Shown here piece after piece: positions 62,471 to 64,000 of a stretch of DNA of 64,000 nucleotides. Position 1 is the stretch's first letter. Every line of letters begins with the position of its first letter. Made by a program: the position numbers and the translations under genes. Under the pieces are notes generated by a model, which was not told the origin of the DNA, did no database searches, and worked only from the letters and a program-made list of their open reading frames with translations. The DNA is from Anastrepha obliqua (Eukaryota; Arthropoda; Insecta; Diptera; Tephritidae), in NCBI RefSeq assembly GCF_027943255.1, contig NC_072895.1, positions 20,744,001 through 20,808,000 of the forward strand, in the 5' to 3' direction.

Positions 62471-62727
62471 TTGCCACCTTGTCGTTGTGCTTCATCGGGT
62501 ACGATAAGGACCTTACGGTGGAGCAGAGCTTATTCTAGGCCACAGCAGCCGCATGCTCACGAGTGGAAAGCGCGCACACTAGAACGGAGGTGAATGTTAT
62601 GCACTAACAAGCCAGCCTCACGAATGGTAACTAAACCTTGCGTACAGAAAAAGTGCAAGGATGATAGATTACTAGGTTAGCTATTTAGCTATGGTGAAAA
62701 AGAAAATTGTGAGAGGAACTTTGGCTG

Positions 62728-62985
62728 GCACGTCACTTGGGAATTCGCAGGCGAAATAAAAACGATCATTTCGCATGTATTCACACACTCGTTCAAACAT
62801 ATATTCACACACTCGTCCAATCAGTCGTTGTTTTGACGGCAACGAAATGTCATTGGTTGATTTTTTTCGTATATCACACACAAGTTTTTTGTGTAACGCC
62901 AGTCCATTAGCTAATTCTTTCTTATTCGCTGAGAGCGAATAACGGTTTGCTAAAGAACTAAAATATTTTCACCAAGGTAGAAGTG
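62728..62985 (+). repeat. Dispersed repeat A, copy 2
   Basis: Partner of 39625-39882, with an internal duplication of TATTCACACACTCGT(T/C)CAA (62777 and 62804). Function unknown. Confidence 0.7.
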
Positions 62986-64000
62986 GTAGGGGCTTACTTT
63001 CGGTCAAATATTCTTTTATGTTCAATAAACTCACCAATTGAGTACCACAGCACTCATTTTAAAAATTGAGTTTGCAATCTTCCCCAAAATCTTTCCAAAC
63101 GTAAAGTGATTCATTTCGTTTTGCGGAGCTATAATACATTCACCACTGGCGTTGGAGATTTCAAGTAATTGCTACCAGAGTGATTTTCCGGTTGTTTTAT
63201 AGGCCATTTTATAAAGAATTAAAAATGTATAGGCCGCATCAGTGCCGGCTGCTGTATGTATGTCAACGGGAAAGGTACCCTCATATGCAATACATTTTTC
63301 AACAATCGTATGACATTAATTAAAAACCGTCCAAGTAAGTGGGTGACCTTAATTATGAAAAATCGTCCATTGTCGTTAAAGTCCACAAATTTCGCTTTAA
63401 AACAGCACAAGACTTTAATAAATTGTCGTAAAATTGCATGAATAAGTATTATTTGATGGAAGAACACAGCGCATATGGAGTAGCACATGGGTAGTTTATT
63501 TCCACTGCAGTATGCTGCTGTATGCATGAGGCGTTCAACCAGTCGTTTGTTTGCGGATGTCATTAAATTCTTACGCTTTGTTGCTTGCTAATTTCGGTGA
63601 AAGTAGTGCAAGAGTATTTGTTAGGCGAGTTTAAGTATTCATGTTACGTATACGCCATGGTGCTTACAACTGCAGCGGATATTACATATTTGCGGATGTA
63701 TTGTATATTTTACGCTAAGTATACTGAAATTGAACTTGTTGCCGCAAAAGAGTTGATGCCATTGTTTAATTTTTCTTTTCTGATTATCAGAGTACTGCAA
63801 GTAAGGGTGCCGAAGACTAAAAAAAAGCTATGGATCGGCGAAAATGGTGGTTTGCAAAATGTTTGCAAATGTCAAAACATACTAAATTTCGCATCTAATC
63901 TAAGGTTTTGTTACATAAAAAAGTGTTATTTATGTGATCTATATTCTTATATTTCTCTATAGATTGAATATGTACAATAATTTTGCATTCGTTTGTAGTT
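62986..64000. other. Right edge of the window, nothing recognised
   Basis: AT-rich sequence inside the expected MTMR intron 2. Open frames such as 63585-63962 have no recognisable domain, and the next MTMR exon is not visible. Confidence 0.4.

Overview
The window looks like nuclear DNA of a higher fly, most likely a tephritid fruit fly. The reasons are two intron-bearing animal genes with fly-type short introns, insect transposon lineages throughout, and a tRNA-derived SINE whose body I recall as typical of tephritid genomes (recollection, not a search). It is about 85-90% non-coding. Two host genes lie in tandem on the plus strand. The first is a focadhesin-like gene (7393-30244): eight exons can be joined into one open frame of 1,204 codons, and its first intron is 17.1 kb. 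The second is the 5' part of a myotubularin-related lipid phosphatase of the MTMR6/7/8 type. It has a tiny first exon at 33939-33962, a probable alternative first exon at 43685-43921, and a PH-GRAM exon at 56107-56223. It runs off the right edge.

Layout. 1-1935: decayed FLYWCH/MULE transposase gene and a minisatellite. 2500-4745: fragments of several LINEs and a SINE. 4751-6236: DNA transposon with perfect TIRs, a TTA target duplication and a C2H2-type gene. 7393-30244: focadhesin. Its intron 1 holds an intact mariner-type element (8277-9566), a dead Tc1-like element (11629-13330), a five-layer transposon nest (14021-21174), and LINE and SINE pieces (22040-24705). Its intron 5 holds an internally deleted mariner, a TTAA MITE and a CAAGGC MITE. 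30245-33938: intergenic, with two TTAA MITEs and a split SINE. 33939 to the end: the MTMR gene. Its 22-kb intron 1 holds a LOA/I-type LINE, several mariners, three TTAA elements, and Jockey-like and RTE-like LINE tails. The sequence after exon 2 holds a maT-like transposase remnant, another mariner and LINE fragments.

Function, from established knowledge: focadhesin stabilises the SKI mRNA-surveillance complex, and MTMR6-type proteins dephosphorylate PI(3)P and PI(3,5)P2 on endosomes. Nothing here suggests a joint pathway; their neighbourhood is a synteny feature. The transposons act as structure: they lengthen introns, place inverted repeats around exons, and form a 2.9-kb near-palindrome.

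The most interesting structure is at 14021-21174. Four successive insertions can each be read from their own target-site signature: a LINE tail with a 13-bp duplication, a long-TIR DNA element with TAA, a Helitron between A and T, and a foldback-like element with GTATGTAC. The innermost element carries opposed arrays of a 120-bp Helitron-derived repeat. No tRNA, rRNA or CRISPR features were seen.
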